NCBI RefSeq assembly: GCF_003970795.1
Contig: NZ_RWKW01000035.1
Location: 1 to 64,000, forward strand
Direction: 5' to 3'
Source: Aquibium carbonis
Lineage (GTDB): Bacteria; Pseudomonadota; Alphaproteobacteria; Rhizobiales; Rhizobiaceae
Length of the DNA: 64,000 bases
This document shows, piece by piece, positions 41,364 through 49,262 of this stretch; position 1 is the stretch's first letter; each line of letters starts with the position of its first letter. The notes under the pieces were generated by a model. The model was not told the DNA's origin, searched no databases, and saw only the letters and a list, made by a program, of their open reading frames with translations. The translations under genes were made by a program, and so were the position numbers.

Positions 41364-44021
41364 ATGAATCGCCGGACCGTCATCGTTGAGGGACCGCTCG
41401 CCTTTCGCATGAGGCGGATCGCCGCCGCGCGCCAGGCGGAAGCCGGCGTGCAGATTATGACCTTGCCGCAGCTTGCGGCGCGGCTCGCCGGCGGCTTCAC
41501 GCGACCGGCCCGATCCGAGGACCTTGACCCGGCGATCCGGTCGGCGCTCGAGGCCGGCGGTTTCGCCGAACTCGAAAGCATCCGAAACCTGCCCGGCATG
41601 ACGCGGTCTGTGGCCTGGACGCTGACCCGGCTATGGAGCGCCGACTTCGCGTTGCCCGACCACGCCCATGAGAGCGCGCGGCTCCAGGATCTCACGATGA
41701 TCGAGGCGCGCGTGCGCGCGAGCCTGCCGGCGGGCGTCCTGTCGCCGCGCGATCTGCGCGATGCCGCCTTGCAGCGCGTGACGCATGCGCCAGCGGTCCT
41801 GGGCGCGGTCGAGCTTGATCGGGTCGTGCGCGTCGCCCCGGTTTGGCGCCCGCTGCTCCTTGCGCTCGCGCCGCAAGTGCCACTCGCCTGGCGCAATCCC
41901 GGTGATCCCAATGCCGCCTGGTTCACCGGCGAGCTTGCCTCCGATGCGCGGCCTATACCGGCGTCGCCCGAGATCGTCTCCTGCGCCTCACCGCGGGCCG
42001 AGGCCGTCGAGGCCCTGCGGTGGATCCGCGAGCTCATCGCGTCGGGCCGCGCCCGGCCGGAGGAGATCGCGGTCTGCGCCACGGCGACCGAGGATTGGGA
42101 CGACCACATGCTGGTGCTGGCGGCCGACGCCGGTCTCCCGTTGCATTTCTCGCACGGCGTACCGGCGCTGGCATCGTGGGAAGGCCAGGTCTGCGCCGCC
42201 TTGGCCGACGTCTTGCTCAATGGGTTGAGCCAGGATCGCGTTCGCCGGCTCTTCGGCCACGCCGCCGGCCGCAGCCGCGGCCTCGATGCGCTCCCTCCGA
42301 CCTGGGCGCAGGGCCTCCGGCCTGGCGCTGCGCTGTTCGAGCTTGAGCAATGGCGCCGCGCGCTCGACGAAGCCAATACGCACCGCGCCGATGGCGTCGA
42401 CGTGCGGCCGCTGCTTATCCCGGTTCTCGAGGTGCTCGCCAGAGGAGCCGGTGCCGCAGATGCGGCCGGCGGCCTGCTGCTCGGGCGCGCCGCACGGGCG
42501 CTCTGGGTCGAGGCGCTGCGCCGTGCGCCGCCGGAGGCGCTCGAATTCTCGCTGCAGGAGCTTCGGCTTCCTGACGGGCGCGACGCGGGCGCCTGCGCGG
42601 TCTGGTGTCCGGCGAGTCATCTCGCAGCGGCCCCGCGTCGCTTCGTGCGTCTGCTCGGCCTGACGACGCGATCATGGCCACGGCCGTCCGGCGAAGATCC
42701 GTTGGTGCCGAGCCACATCCTGTCGCGCGAGGCCCTCGATTCCGATTCCATCACCGAACAGGACCGGCTGGCTCATGCGATCATCACCGCGCGGGCCGAT
42801 GGCGCTCTTGTGGTCTCGCGGAGTCGCCGCAACGCCCAAGGCGGGCTGCAGGCGCCAAGTCCGCTCGTGCCGCATGGCCCGCGTACCGCGGCGTTGAAAC
42901 GCGCGCGTATCCCGAGCCATGCCTTCAGCGAAGCTGATCGCCTGCTCGCGCGGCCTGAAGAAGCGGCGAGCTCGCCCTTGGTGCTCGCGGCTGACGCCTG
43001 CTGGCGCAATCGCCGAAGCCCTGGGGTCACCATTCATGACGGCCGCGTGCGCGAAGATCATCCCGTCATCGCGCGCGCCATCGCACAGGTACAGTCCGCG
43101 ACGTCGCTTCGTCTCATGCTGCGCGACCCCCTTGCGTTCGTCTGGCGCTACGCCTTGGGCTGGCGGTCGCTGGTCGAAGACGAACAACCCTTGTCGCTCG
43201 ACGCTCGCGCCTTCGGCGAGCTCGTTCATGAGATGCTGAAGCGCACGGTCGACGAGCTCGAACCCGATCCGGGCTATGTGCGCGCGGCCCGCCGGGAGAT
43301 CGAGAACGCCCTCGATGCGGCATCCGCCGCCATCGCAGCGCAGTGGCCGGTCGAGCGTTCGACGCCGCCCTTCCTCTTGTGGCGCCACACGCTCGAGGCC
43401 GCGCGTGATCTCGCGGTGAAGGCGCTGACGCTCGACGAGGCATTTCAGCCGGTCACGCGCAGCTGGACCGAACTGGCGTTCGGCCGCGAGGACGATGGAA
43501 CGACCCCCGCCGGGGATCTGCTGTGGCCGCCGACAGGCCAGGTGATCATCCCCGGCACCGGGTTGCGCATTCGCGGGAGCATCGATCGGGTGGATTTCAA
43601 CAGCGCGCACAACGGCGTTCGCGTCTCCGACTACAAGACCGGCGCTGAACCCGCGAAGGCCAGCGAGATCGTTCTCGGGCGCGGCGCCGAGCTGCAGCGC
43701 GTGCTCTACGCCCTGGCCGCCCGCCAGCTCGTGGCGGACAATCCGCGGGTCATTGCGCGCCTGGTCTTCCTCGGGACCGATCGACCCCGACCCTACAATC
43801 TTCCTGATGTCGATCAGGCGATCTCCGATATCGGCGCGCATCTCAGTGCGGCCGTCGATCTCTTGCGTCGCGGCATCGCCTTGCCCGGTCCCGACGCACG
43901 CGAGGACTGGAACGACTTCGCGTTGGCCCTGCCGGCGGCGCCGGCGGTTTATTTCCAGAGCAAACAAGCAGCCTTGGGTCGCGCCTTCGGCGACTTCGCC
44001 CGGATCTGGAGCGTGCGATGA
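41364..44021 (+). CDS. AddB-like PD-(D/E)XK exonuclease
   Basis: The ATG at 41364 (MNRRTVIVEGPLAFRMRR) gives 885 residues; an earlier ATG at 41340 is possible. The N-terminal two thirds look like a divergent helicase fold without a Walker A motif, as in AddB. The C-terminal nuclease is complete: RIRGSIDRVD, then RVSDYKTGAEP, and the QxxxY helix AELQRVLYALAARQ. No iron-sulfur cysteine set was seen. It overlaps the AddA-like gene by 4 bases, as in chromosomal addBA. It probably degrades DNA ends together with that partner. Confidence 0.88.
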   Translation: MNRRTVIVEGPLAFRMRRIAAARQAEAGVQIMTLPQLAARLAGGFTRPARSEDLDPAIRSALEAGGFAELESIRNLPGMTRSVAWTLTRLWSADFALPDHAHESARLQDLTMIEARVRASLPAGVLSPRDLRDAALQRVTHAPAVLGAVELDRVVRVAPVWRPLLLALAPQVPLAWRNPGDPNAAWFTGELASDARPIPASPEIVSCASPRAEAVEALRWIRELIASGRARPEEIAVCATATEDWDDHMLVLAADAGLPLHFSHGVPALASWEGQVCAALADVLLNGLSQDRVRRLFGHAAGRSRGLDALPPTWAQGLRPGAALFELEQWRRALDEANTHRADGVDVRPLLIPVLEVLARGAGAADAAGGLLLGRAARALWVEALRRAPPEALEFSLQELRLPDGRDAGACAVWCPASHLAAAPRRFVRLLGLTTRSWPRPSGEDPLVPSHILSREALDSDSITEQDRLAHAIITARADGALVVSRSRRNAQGGLQAPSPLVPHGPRTAALKRARIPSHAFSEADRLLARPEEAASSPLVLAADACWRNRRSPGVTIHDGRVREDHPVIARAIAQVQSATSLRLMLRDPLAFVWRYALGWRSLVEDEQPLSLDARAFGELVHEMLKRTVDELEPDPGYVRAARREIENALDAASAAIAAQWPVERSTPPFLLWRHTLEAARDLAVKALTLDEAFQPVTRSWTELAFGREDDGTTPAGDLLWPPTGQVIIPGTGLRIRGSIDRVDFNSAHNGVRVSDYKTGAEPAKASEIVLGRGAELQRVLYALAARQLVADNPRVIARLVFLGTDRPRPYNLPDVDQAISDIGAHLSAAVDLLRRGIALPGPDAREDWNDFALALPAAPAVYFQSKQAALGRAFGDFARIWSVR

Positions 44022-47000
44022 CGAAGCTCGCCGACGAATCCGCGCGCCTCAAGGCGCTTACAGAACTCCATCTGACGCTGCTGGTGGAGGCGGCGGCGGG
44101 CACCGGGAAGACCGCCCTCATGGCCGGCCGCCTGGTGATGCTGTTGATGAGCGGCGCTGAACCGCGCTCGATCGCCGCCATCACCTTCACGGAGCTTGCG
44201 GCGAGCGCGCTCGGCGCGCGCGTCCACCGCTATGTCGACGATCTGCTCGCGGGACGTATTCCAAAACCGCTGCGGGAGGCTCTGCCCGACGGGCTGACCG
44301 ACGCGCAGCGGCGCGTCCTTTTCGAGGCTGCGGGTAAGCTCGATGAGCTGACCGCCACGACCATCCACGCGTTTTGCCAGACCATCATCTGCAGCTATGC
44401 GGTCGAGGCCGATATCGATCCTGGCGCGCGCATCCTCGATGCGACGCAGGCGGAAGCGGCGTTCGAGACCGTGTTCGAGCAATGGTTCAGAAGGCGGCTG
44501 AACGGACCGGCGCGGGCCGACGATCCGATCGCTTCCTTGTCGCAGTACGATCCGCATCACGTGGCCGCCACCTTGCGAAACCTTGCGCGGTTTCGCTTGG
44601 AGCATCGCGGCGCGCTGGCGCCCGCGGCCGATCTCAGCGGCCGACCGGACATCGACCTCGTCGAGGCCGTCGCGGATTTTCGCCGCTGGCTTTCGGCGCA
44701 GCCTATCGAGCCCAAGACGCTCGACCTGGTCGGACAGCTCGAGACGCTGGCCGATCACTTCGCCGGCAGCTTCGCGACGGCGCCTGTCTTCGACACGCTA
44801 TGGCGGCTCGCTCATCCGGCGCGCCTGTCTTGCATGCGGCGCTACACGTTCGATCTGCTGACCCCAAGGACGAAGGCGGCATGGGACAAGGCCGCCGGCA
44901 AGGATCGCGGCGCCGAGCTCAACGCCGAGGCCGGCCGCCACTTTGCGCGGGTGGATCACTGCTACCGCGCCATCCTCGGCCGTGTCGCGACCGCGCTGGT
45001 CGCCAAATTATCCGATGAGCTCGATGAGGTGCTCGCCGACTACGCCGCCTTCAAACGCGCAGCCGCCGTTCTCGACTTTGACGATCTCCTGGAACGGGCG
45101 CGCGCGCTCGTGCGCGGACACGATGCGGTCCGTCGCGCGCTGGGGCAGCGCTATCGCCACATCTTCGTCGACGAATTCCAGGATACCGACCCGAAACAGG
45201 CGGAGATCCTGTTTCGCATCGCCGCTGACGACAGCCCGCTGCGGTGGCAGGACAGCAGCCTGCGCGCTGGCGCTCTCTTCATGGTCGGCGATCCCAAACA
45301 GGCGATCTACCGCTTCCGGGGCGCCGACGTCGGCTCGTACGCAGAGGCGCGGGGCGCGATTGCCCGGCGCTGGCCGAACAACATCGTCCAGATCACGGCG
45401 AACTTCCGCTCACGGCCGGGAATCCTGAGCCACATCAACCGCTGTTTCGCTACGCCGCTTTCGGCCCAAAATCAGCCGGGCTACGTGGAGCTCGCGCCAA
45501 CGCTCGATCCGCCCGATCACGATCTGCCGTGCGCCGCCAAGATCACAATCGATCTGCCGCCGGATTCGCGGGCGGCGCAGATCCGCGACGCCGAAGCCGA
45601 AGCCGTCGCCGATCTCTGTGCGCGGCTGATCGGCAACGTGACGATCCGTGACGAAGACGGCGCGCTTGCGCCGCTCACGCCGGGTGGCATCGCGCTGCTC
45701 GCCCCCACGGGCTCGGAGCTGTGGCGTTACGAGCGCGCGTTCGAAGCGCGCGGGCTACCGATCGCCTCTCAGGCTGGGAAAGGCCTGTTCCGCCGCCAAG
45801 AGGTGCAGGACCTGGTCGCGCTCGTACGCGTGCTGGCCGACGGTGGCGACACCTTGGCGTTCGGCGCTTTGATGCGCGGTCCGCTTGTAGGGCTCAGCGA
45901 AGAGGAGTTGCTCGACATCACCGCGGGATTGCCGCCGCTTGCAGATCGGCCCGACGCCATCCCCCGGTTCTCGCTCGCGACGGATCCCGATCACGTCGCT
46001 CATCCCGTCGCGCGGCGGGTCCTCACGATCCTCCAGGACCTGCGCCGCCGGGCGCGGGCCACGACCCCCGCGCTGCTGCTCGCCGAAGCCGTCGAGCGGC
46101 TGGCTGTGCGGCCGATCCTGAGCGCGCGCGAAGGAGACCGCAGCGCGCGAGCCGCCGCCAACGTCGAGGCGCTGCTCGAACGGGCGCGGCCCTACGGCGT
46201 CAAAGGCATGAAGCGCTTCGCCCGCGACGTGAGCCGCGATTGGCGCGATGGCGCCGCCTACAACGAAGGGCGCGTCGACGCCGACGGAGACGCCATCGAG
46301 ATCATCACCATCCACAGCGCTAAGGGCCTCGAATGGCCGGTGGTGATCCCGATCAACACCGCAACCTTGCTCCGCTCCCGCGAGCCGTTTGTCCACCGGG
46401 CTGACGACGACACGCTGCATTGGGTGATTGGCGACGTCGTGCCGCCCGAACTGCGCTCGGCGCTCGAGACCGATGACGAAAGCCTGATGCGCGAACGCGA
46501 ACGGCTCTGGTACGTGGCTTGTACGCGGGCCCGTGAACTGCTGATCGTGCCGGAATTGGCGCAGGCCGAGCAGAAGTCCTGGGCGCGCATCGTCGATCTC
46601 GGCCATGATGCATTGCCGGAGCTGGACGTCTCCCGCATGACGCCGGCGCCGATGCCGACGATCGCCGACCCGCCGAATATGCAGACAGCTGAGCTGTTCG
46701 CCGCCGAACGCGCAATCATCGACGAAGCGGCCGTTCCGCTGACCTGGGTCCGGCCGAGCGATCATGATCCGGATCGTCTGGAGGCGGTCGAGGCCATCAC
46801 GCTTGATGCCGGGGACGCGCCCGAGGTCGATTTGCCTGTCGGCGCGGGACGTGTGCGCGGTCTTCTCCTGCACAAGCTGATGGAAGAGGTGCTGACTGGC
46901 GAGCTCGTCGAAGAGGTGGGCCGCTTTGCCAGGCGGACCCGCGAGCTGCTGGCTGAGCTGGTCCTCGATCCGGACGACAGCGAGAAGCTTCCGGACGCCG

Positions 47001-47326
47001 ATGAAATCGCGGCGACCGCCTGGCGCACGTTGCAGCTACCCGACGTCGCGGCGCTTCGCGAGCGCCTGACGCCCGAGTGGCCGATCTATGCGCTGCTCGA
47101 GGGCTCGAAGCCAAGGGCGCTCGCTGGACGCATCGACGCCATTGCCTACGCCGGAGATCGGGCCGAGGCGGTCATCGACTGGAAGAGCGACGTCGATCCG
47201 TCCGACGCGGATATTCGCCTGCATGCTGGTCAGCTCGAAGACTATCTGCGGGCAACGGGCGCCCCACGCGGCGCGCTGGTCTACATGACGCCGGGACTCG
47301 TGCGCTGGGTGGGCCGGACAAGATGA
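44018..47326 (+). CDS. AddA-like UvrD helicase-nuclease
   Basis: The 1102-residue protein opens with Walker A VEAAAGTGKTALMAGRLV near residue 23. It continues through superfamily 1 motifs (AITFTELAASALGARV, HIFVDEFQDTDPKQ, QAIYRFRGADVGSY, ITIHSAKGLEWPVV, ACTRARELLIV). It ends with a PD-(D/E)XK nuclease (LAGRIDAIAY, AVIDWKSDVDP, QLEDYLRAT). This is the AddA architecture. Being separate from the host's own addAB (which is not in this window), it is probably a defence-specialised end-processing enzyme. Confidence 0.92.
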   Translation: MTKLADESARLKALTELHLTLLVEAAAGTGKTALMAGRLVMLLMSGAEPRSIAAITFTELAASALGARVHRYVDDLLAGRIPKPLREALPDGLTDAQRRVLFEAAGKLDELTATTIHAFCQTIICSYAVEADIDPGARILDATQAEAAFETVFEQWFRRRLNGPARADDPIASLSQYDPHHVAATLRNLARFRLEHRGALAPAADLSGRPDIDLVEAVADFRRWLSAQPIEPKTLDLVGQLETLADHFAGSFATAPVFDTLWRLAHPARLSCMRRYTFDLLTPRTKAAWDKAAGKDRGAELNAEAGRHFARVDHCYRAILGRVATALVAKLSDELDEVLADYAAFKRAAAVLDFDDLLERARALVRGHDAVRRALGQRYRHIFVDEFQDTDPKQAEILFRIAADDSPLRWQDSSLRAGALFMVGDPKQAIYRFRGADVGSYAEARGAIARRWPNNIVQITANFRSRPGILSHINRCFATPLSAQNQPGYVELAPTLDPPDHDLPCAAKITIDLPPDSRAAQIRDAEAEAVADLCARLIGNVTIRDEDGALAPLTPGGIALLAPTGSELWRYERAFEARGLPIASQAGKGLFRRQEVQDLVALVRVLADGGDTLAFGALMRGPLVGLSEEELLDITAGLPPLADRPDAIPRFSLATDPDHVAHPVARRVLTILQDLRRRARATTPALLLAEAVERLAVRPILSAREGDRSARAAANVEALLERARPYGVKGMKRFARDVSRDWRDGAAYNEGRVDADGDAIEIITIHSAKGLEWPVVIPINTATLLRSREPFVHRADDDTLHWVIGDVVPPELRSALETDDESLMRERERLWYVACTRARELLIVPELAQAEQKSWARIVDLGHDALPELDVSRMTPAPMPTIADPPNMQTAELFAAERAIIDEAAVPLTWVRPSDHDPDRLEAVEAITLDAGDAPEVDLPVGAGRVRGLLLHKLMEEVLTGELVEEVGRFARRTRELLAELVLDPDDSEKLPDADEIAATAWRTLQLPDVAALRERLTPEWPIYALLEGSKPRALAGRIDAIAYAGDRAEAVIDWKSDVDPSDADIRLHAGQLEDYLRATGAPRGALVYMTPGLVRWVGRTR

Positions 47327-47400
47327 GCGGCAATCTTGAGGTCCGGAGCCGGAGGGAGTTCCGCATTGGGGCTGAAGAGGCCATCGCCGGAAAGGAGAGG

Positions 47401-47473
47401 TGTCAGAAGTTTGTAGGCATTTTTCTGACAGTGTCGACTCTGCGGTCAGAAACAGGTATACATTTTTCTGACA
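47401..47473. promoter_or_regulatory. Two tandem operators before the AbiE operon
   Basis: TGTCAGAA (47401-47408) with TTCTGACA (47423-47430), and GGTCAGAA (47444-47451) with TTCTGACA (47466-47473), form two inverted repeats. Both have 8-base arms and 14-base spacers and stand 43 bases apart. They occupy the short gap before the AbiEi-like gene. AbiEi antitoxins are known to bind paired inverted repeats and repress their own operon, so these are the likely sites. Confidence 0.8.
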
Positions 47474-47487
47474 AGGGGCGAGCGAGG

Positions 47488-48165
47488 ATGGATCTAAAAT
47501 CCCAGATTCAAAAGCGGATGGCTGCCCAGGCGCCGTTCGGCGTCTGGACGCCGACCGACTTTCTGGACATCGGCTCGCGCGATGCCATCGACCAGGCGCT
47601 GTCACGCATGACCAGCGCCGGAGAGATTCGTCGCATCACGCGCGGCCTTTACGATCTGCCTCGGCCCAACAGCCTGACAGGGAAGCCGACCAATCCCGAT
47701 CCACGCCGGGTCATCGACGCGCTTGTGCGACGAGACCAGGCGCGCATGTTGGTCGACGGGCTGACAGCGGCCAACGACCTTGGGCTGACGGATGCAGTCC
47801 CGGCCAAGATCTCGGTCCACACCGACGCGCGCCTGCGTCCGATCAAGTTGGGCGCCCAAACCATCACCTTCAAACTAACCGCGCCCAGCCGCCTGCACTG
47901 GGCGGGCCGTCCGGCGATGCGCGTCGTCCAAGCGCTGCAATGGCTCCGCGGCACGATCGACACCGATCGCGATCGTATTCACCGCCGTCTCGCCGCGATC
48001 CTCGCCGATCCCGATCACGGCGCAGCCATCGTGGCGGACTTGCGCGAGGGGTTCACCAGCCTGCCGGACTGGATGCAGAACTTCCTCCGCTCCTTGCTCG
48101 ACGAACCGCCGTCCTCCTCTTCCCGGAATAAACCGACCAAGCGACAGCCCGGGAGCCGCCGATGA
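47488..48165 (+). CDS. abiEi: AbiEi-like antitoxin (DUF6088)
   Basis: The start is ATG 47488 (MDLKSQIQKRMAAQAPFGVW), 15 bases past the second operator; the open frame from 47077 is a shadow of the AddA gene. The 225-residue protein has an N-terminal winged helix (IDQALSRMTSAGEIRRITRG) and the DUF6088 core (DGLTAANDLGLTDAVPAKIS, LQWLRGTIDTDRDRI). It neutralises and represses the AbiEii toxin gene, with which it overlaps by 4 bases. Confidence 0.9.
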   Translation: MDLKSQIQKRMAAQAPFGVWTPTDFLDIGSRDAIDQALSRMTSAGEIRRITRGLYDLPRPNSLTGKPTNPDPRRVIDALVRRDQARMLVDGLTAANDLGLTDAVPAKISVHTDARLRPIKLGAQTITFKLTAPSRLHWAGRPAMRVVQALQWLRGTIDTDRDRIHRRLAAILADPDHGAAIVADLREGFTSLPDWMQNFLRSLLDEPPSSSSRNKPTKRQPGSRR

Positions 48166-49262
48166 ATCCGGGTTTCGTCACCTTCCTTTCGGCTGCTGCG
48201 GAGGACCGCCGCGACGCTTTTCTCGGCGCGGCGCAAAGCTTGGGCGCCCCGGAGCAGAACATCGAAAAGGATTTTTGGGTCTGTTGGACCCTCGATGCGC
48301 TGTTCAACGGCGCCGAGGCGAGCGGCCCTCGACTGCTGTTCAAGGGCGGGACCTCGCTCTCGAAGGCGTTCGGATTGATCTCCCGCTTCTCGGAAGACAT
48401 CGACATCACGGTCTTCCGGGATGACCTGGGCGAGGGAGCGACGGTTGATGAACTGGAGGCGCTAAGCGGCAAGAAACGGCGACGGCGCCTCGACGCCATC
48501 AAGAGCGCGAGTCAAGCCTACGTGAACGAGTCGATGCGCCTGCAGGTCGAGGGGCATTTGCGCGAGACCCTGGAAACTGCGGGCCTGGAAGCTGATGCCG
48601 GGCGGGTGGAGCTCGATCCGGACGACCCCGACCGGCAAAGCTTATTGATCTGGTATCCGAAGGTGACGGCGGCTGACGAGGGCTACGTCAGGCCGGCGGT
48701 CAAGATCGAGTCAGGCGCAAAGTCGGCTCTCGATCCGAACCAACCCGCAATCGTCAAACCTTATGTCGCCGACGTGCTCGCCGATCTCGAGTTGAGCGTG
48801 CCCGAGGTCAGAACTGTCGTCGCGGAACGCACCTTCTGGGACAAGATCGTGATCTTGCATGGATTGCGCCAATGGTTCGATGCGCGTGGCGCGCTCCGCG
48901 GCGGCGGGCAGCGAATTTCACGGCACTACTATGATGTCTATCGGCTACTCGACTCCGATGTCGGACGCGCCGCTTCGAGCGATCTTGCGCTGGGCGCCGA
49001 CTGCGTGCGGCACGCCCGCATGTTCTTCAACAGTCCGGATCTGAATCTCGCGACTTCGGCGCCCGGCTCTTTCACGCTCTCGCCGAGCCGCGAAATGGCC
49101 ACTGAGCTCGCACGCGACTACGCCGCCATGGCGGGAATGATCTTCGGAACGGCGCCCGCGCTTGGAGAGGTCCTCGGACGGGTCGCCGAGCTCGAGGCGC
49201 GCATCAACCAAACCAAAGCAACTGAGGCGAGCGGAGGCCGGACCGGGGGCAGAGGAGCATGA
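48162..49262 (+). CDS. abiEii: AbiEii toxin, nucleotidyltransferase family
   Basis: The 366-residue protein has the AbiEii motifs: LLFKGGTSLSKAFGLISRFS followed by EDIDIT (Asp79 and Asp81 with Ser65), then RTFWDKIVILHGL and RHYYDVYRLLD. AbiEii toxins transfer nucleotides to a cellular RNA target and stop growth, giving abortive infection. Its stop overlaps the start of hsdR (ATGA at 49259-49262), so toxin and restriction enzyme are translated from the same message. Confidence 0.92.
   Translation: MNPGFVTFLSAAAEDRRDAFLGAAQSLGAPEQNIEKDFWVCWTLDALFNGAEASGPRLLFKGGTSLSKAFGLISRFSEDIDITVFRDDLGEGATVDELEALSGKKRRRRLDAIKSASQAYVNESMRLQVEGHLRETLETAGLEADAGRVELDPDDPDRQSLLIWYPKVTAADEGYVRPAVKIESGAKSALDPNQPAIVKPYVADVLADLELSVPEVRTVVAERTFWDKIVILHGLRQWFDARGALRGGGQRISRHYYDVYRLLDSDVGRAASSDLALGADCVRHARMFFNSPDLNLATSAPGSFTLSPSREMATELARDYAAMAGMIFGTAPALGEVLGRVAELEARINQTKATEASGGRTGGRGA

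Noticed and set aside
47077-47487. Upstream extension of the AbiEi-like frame
   Set aside because: It lies inside the AddA-like gene in another frame and across the AbiEi operators; the ATG at 47488 is the natural start.
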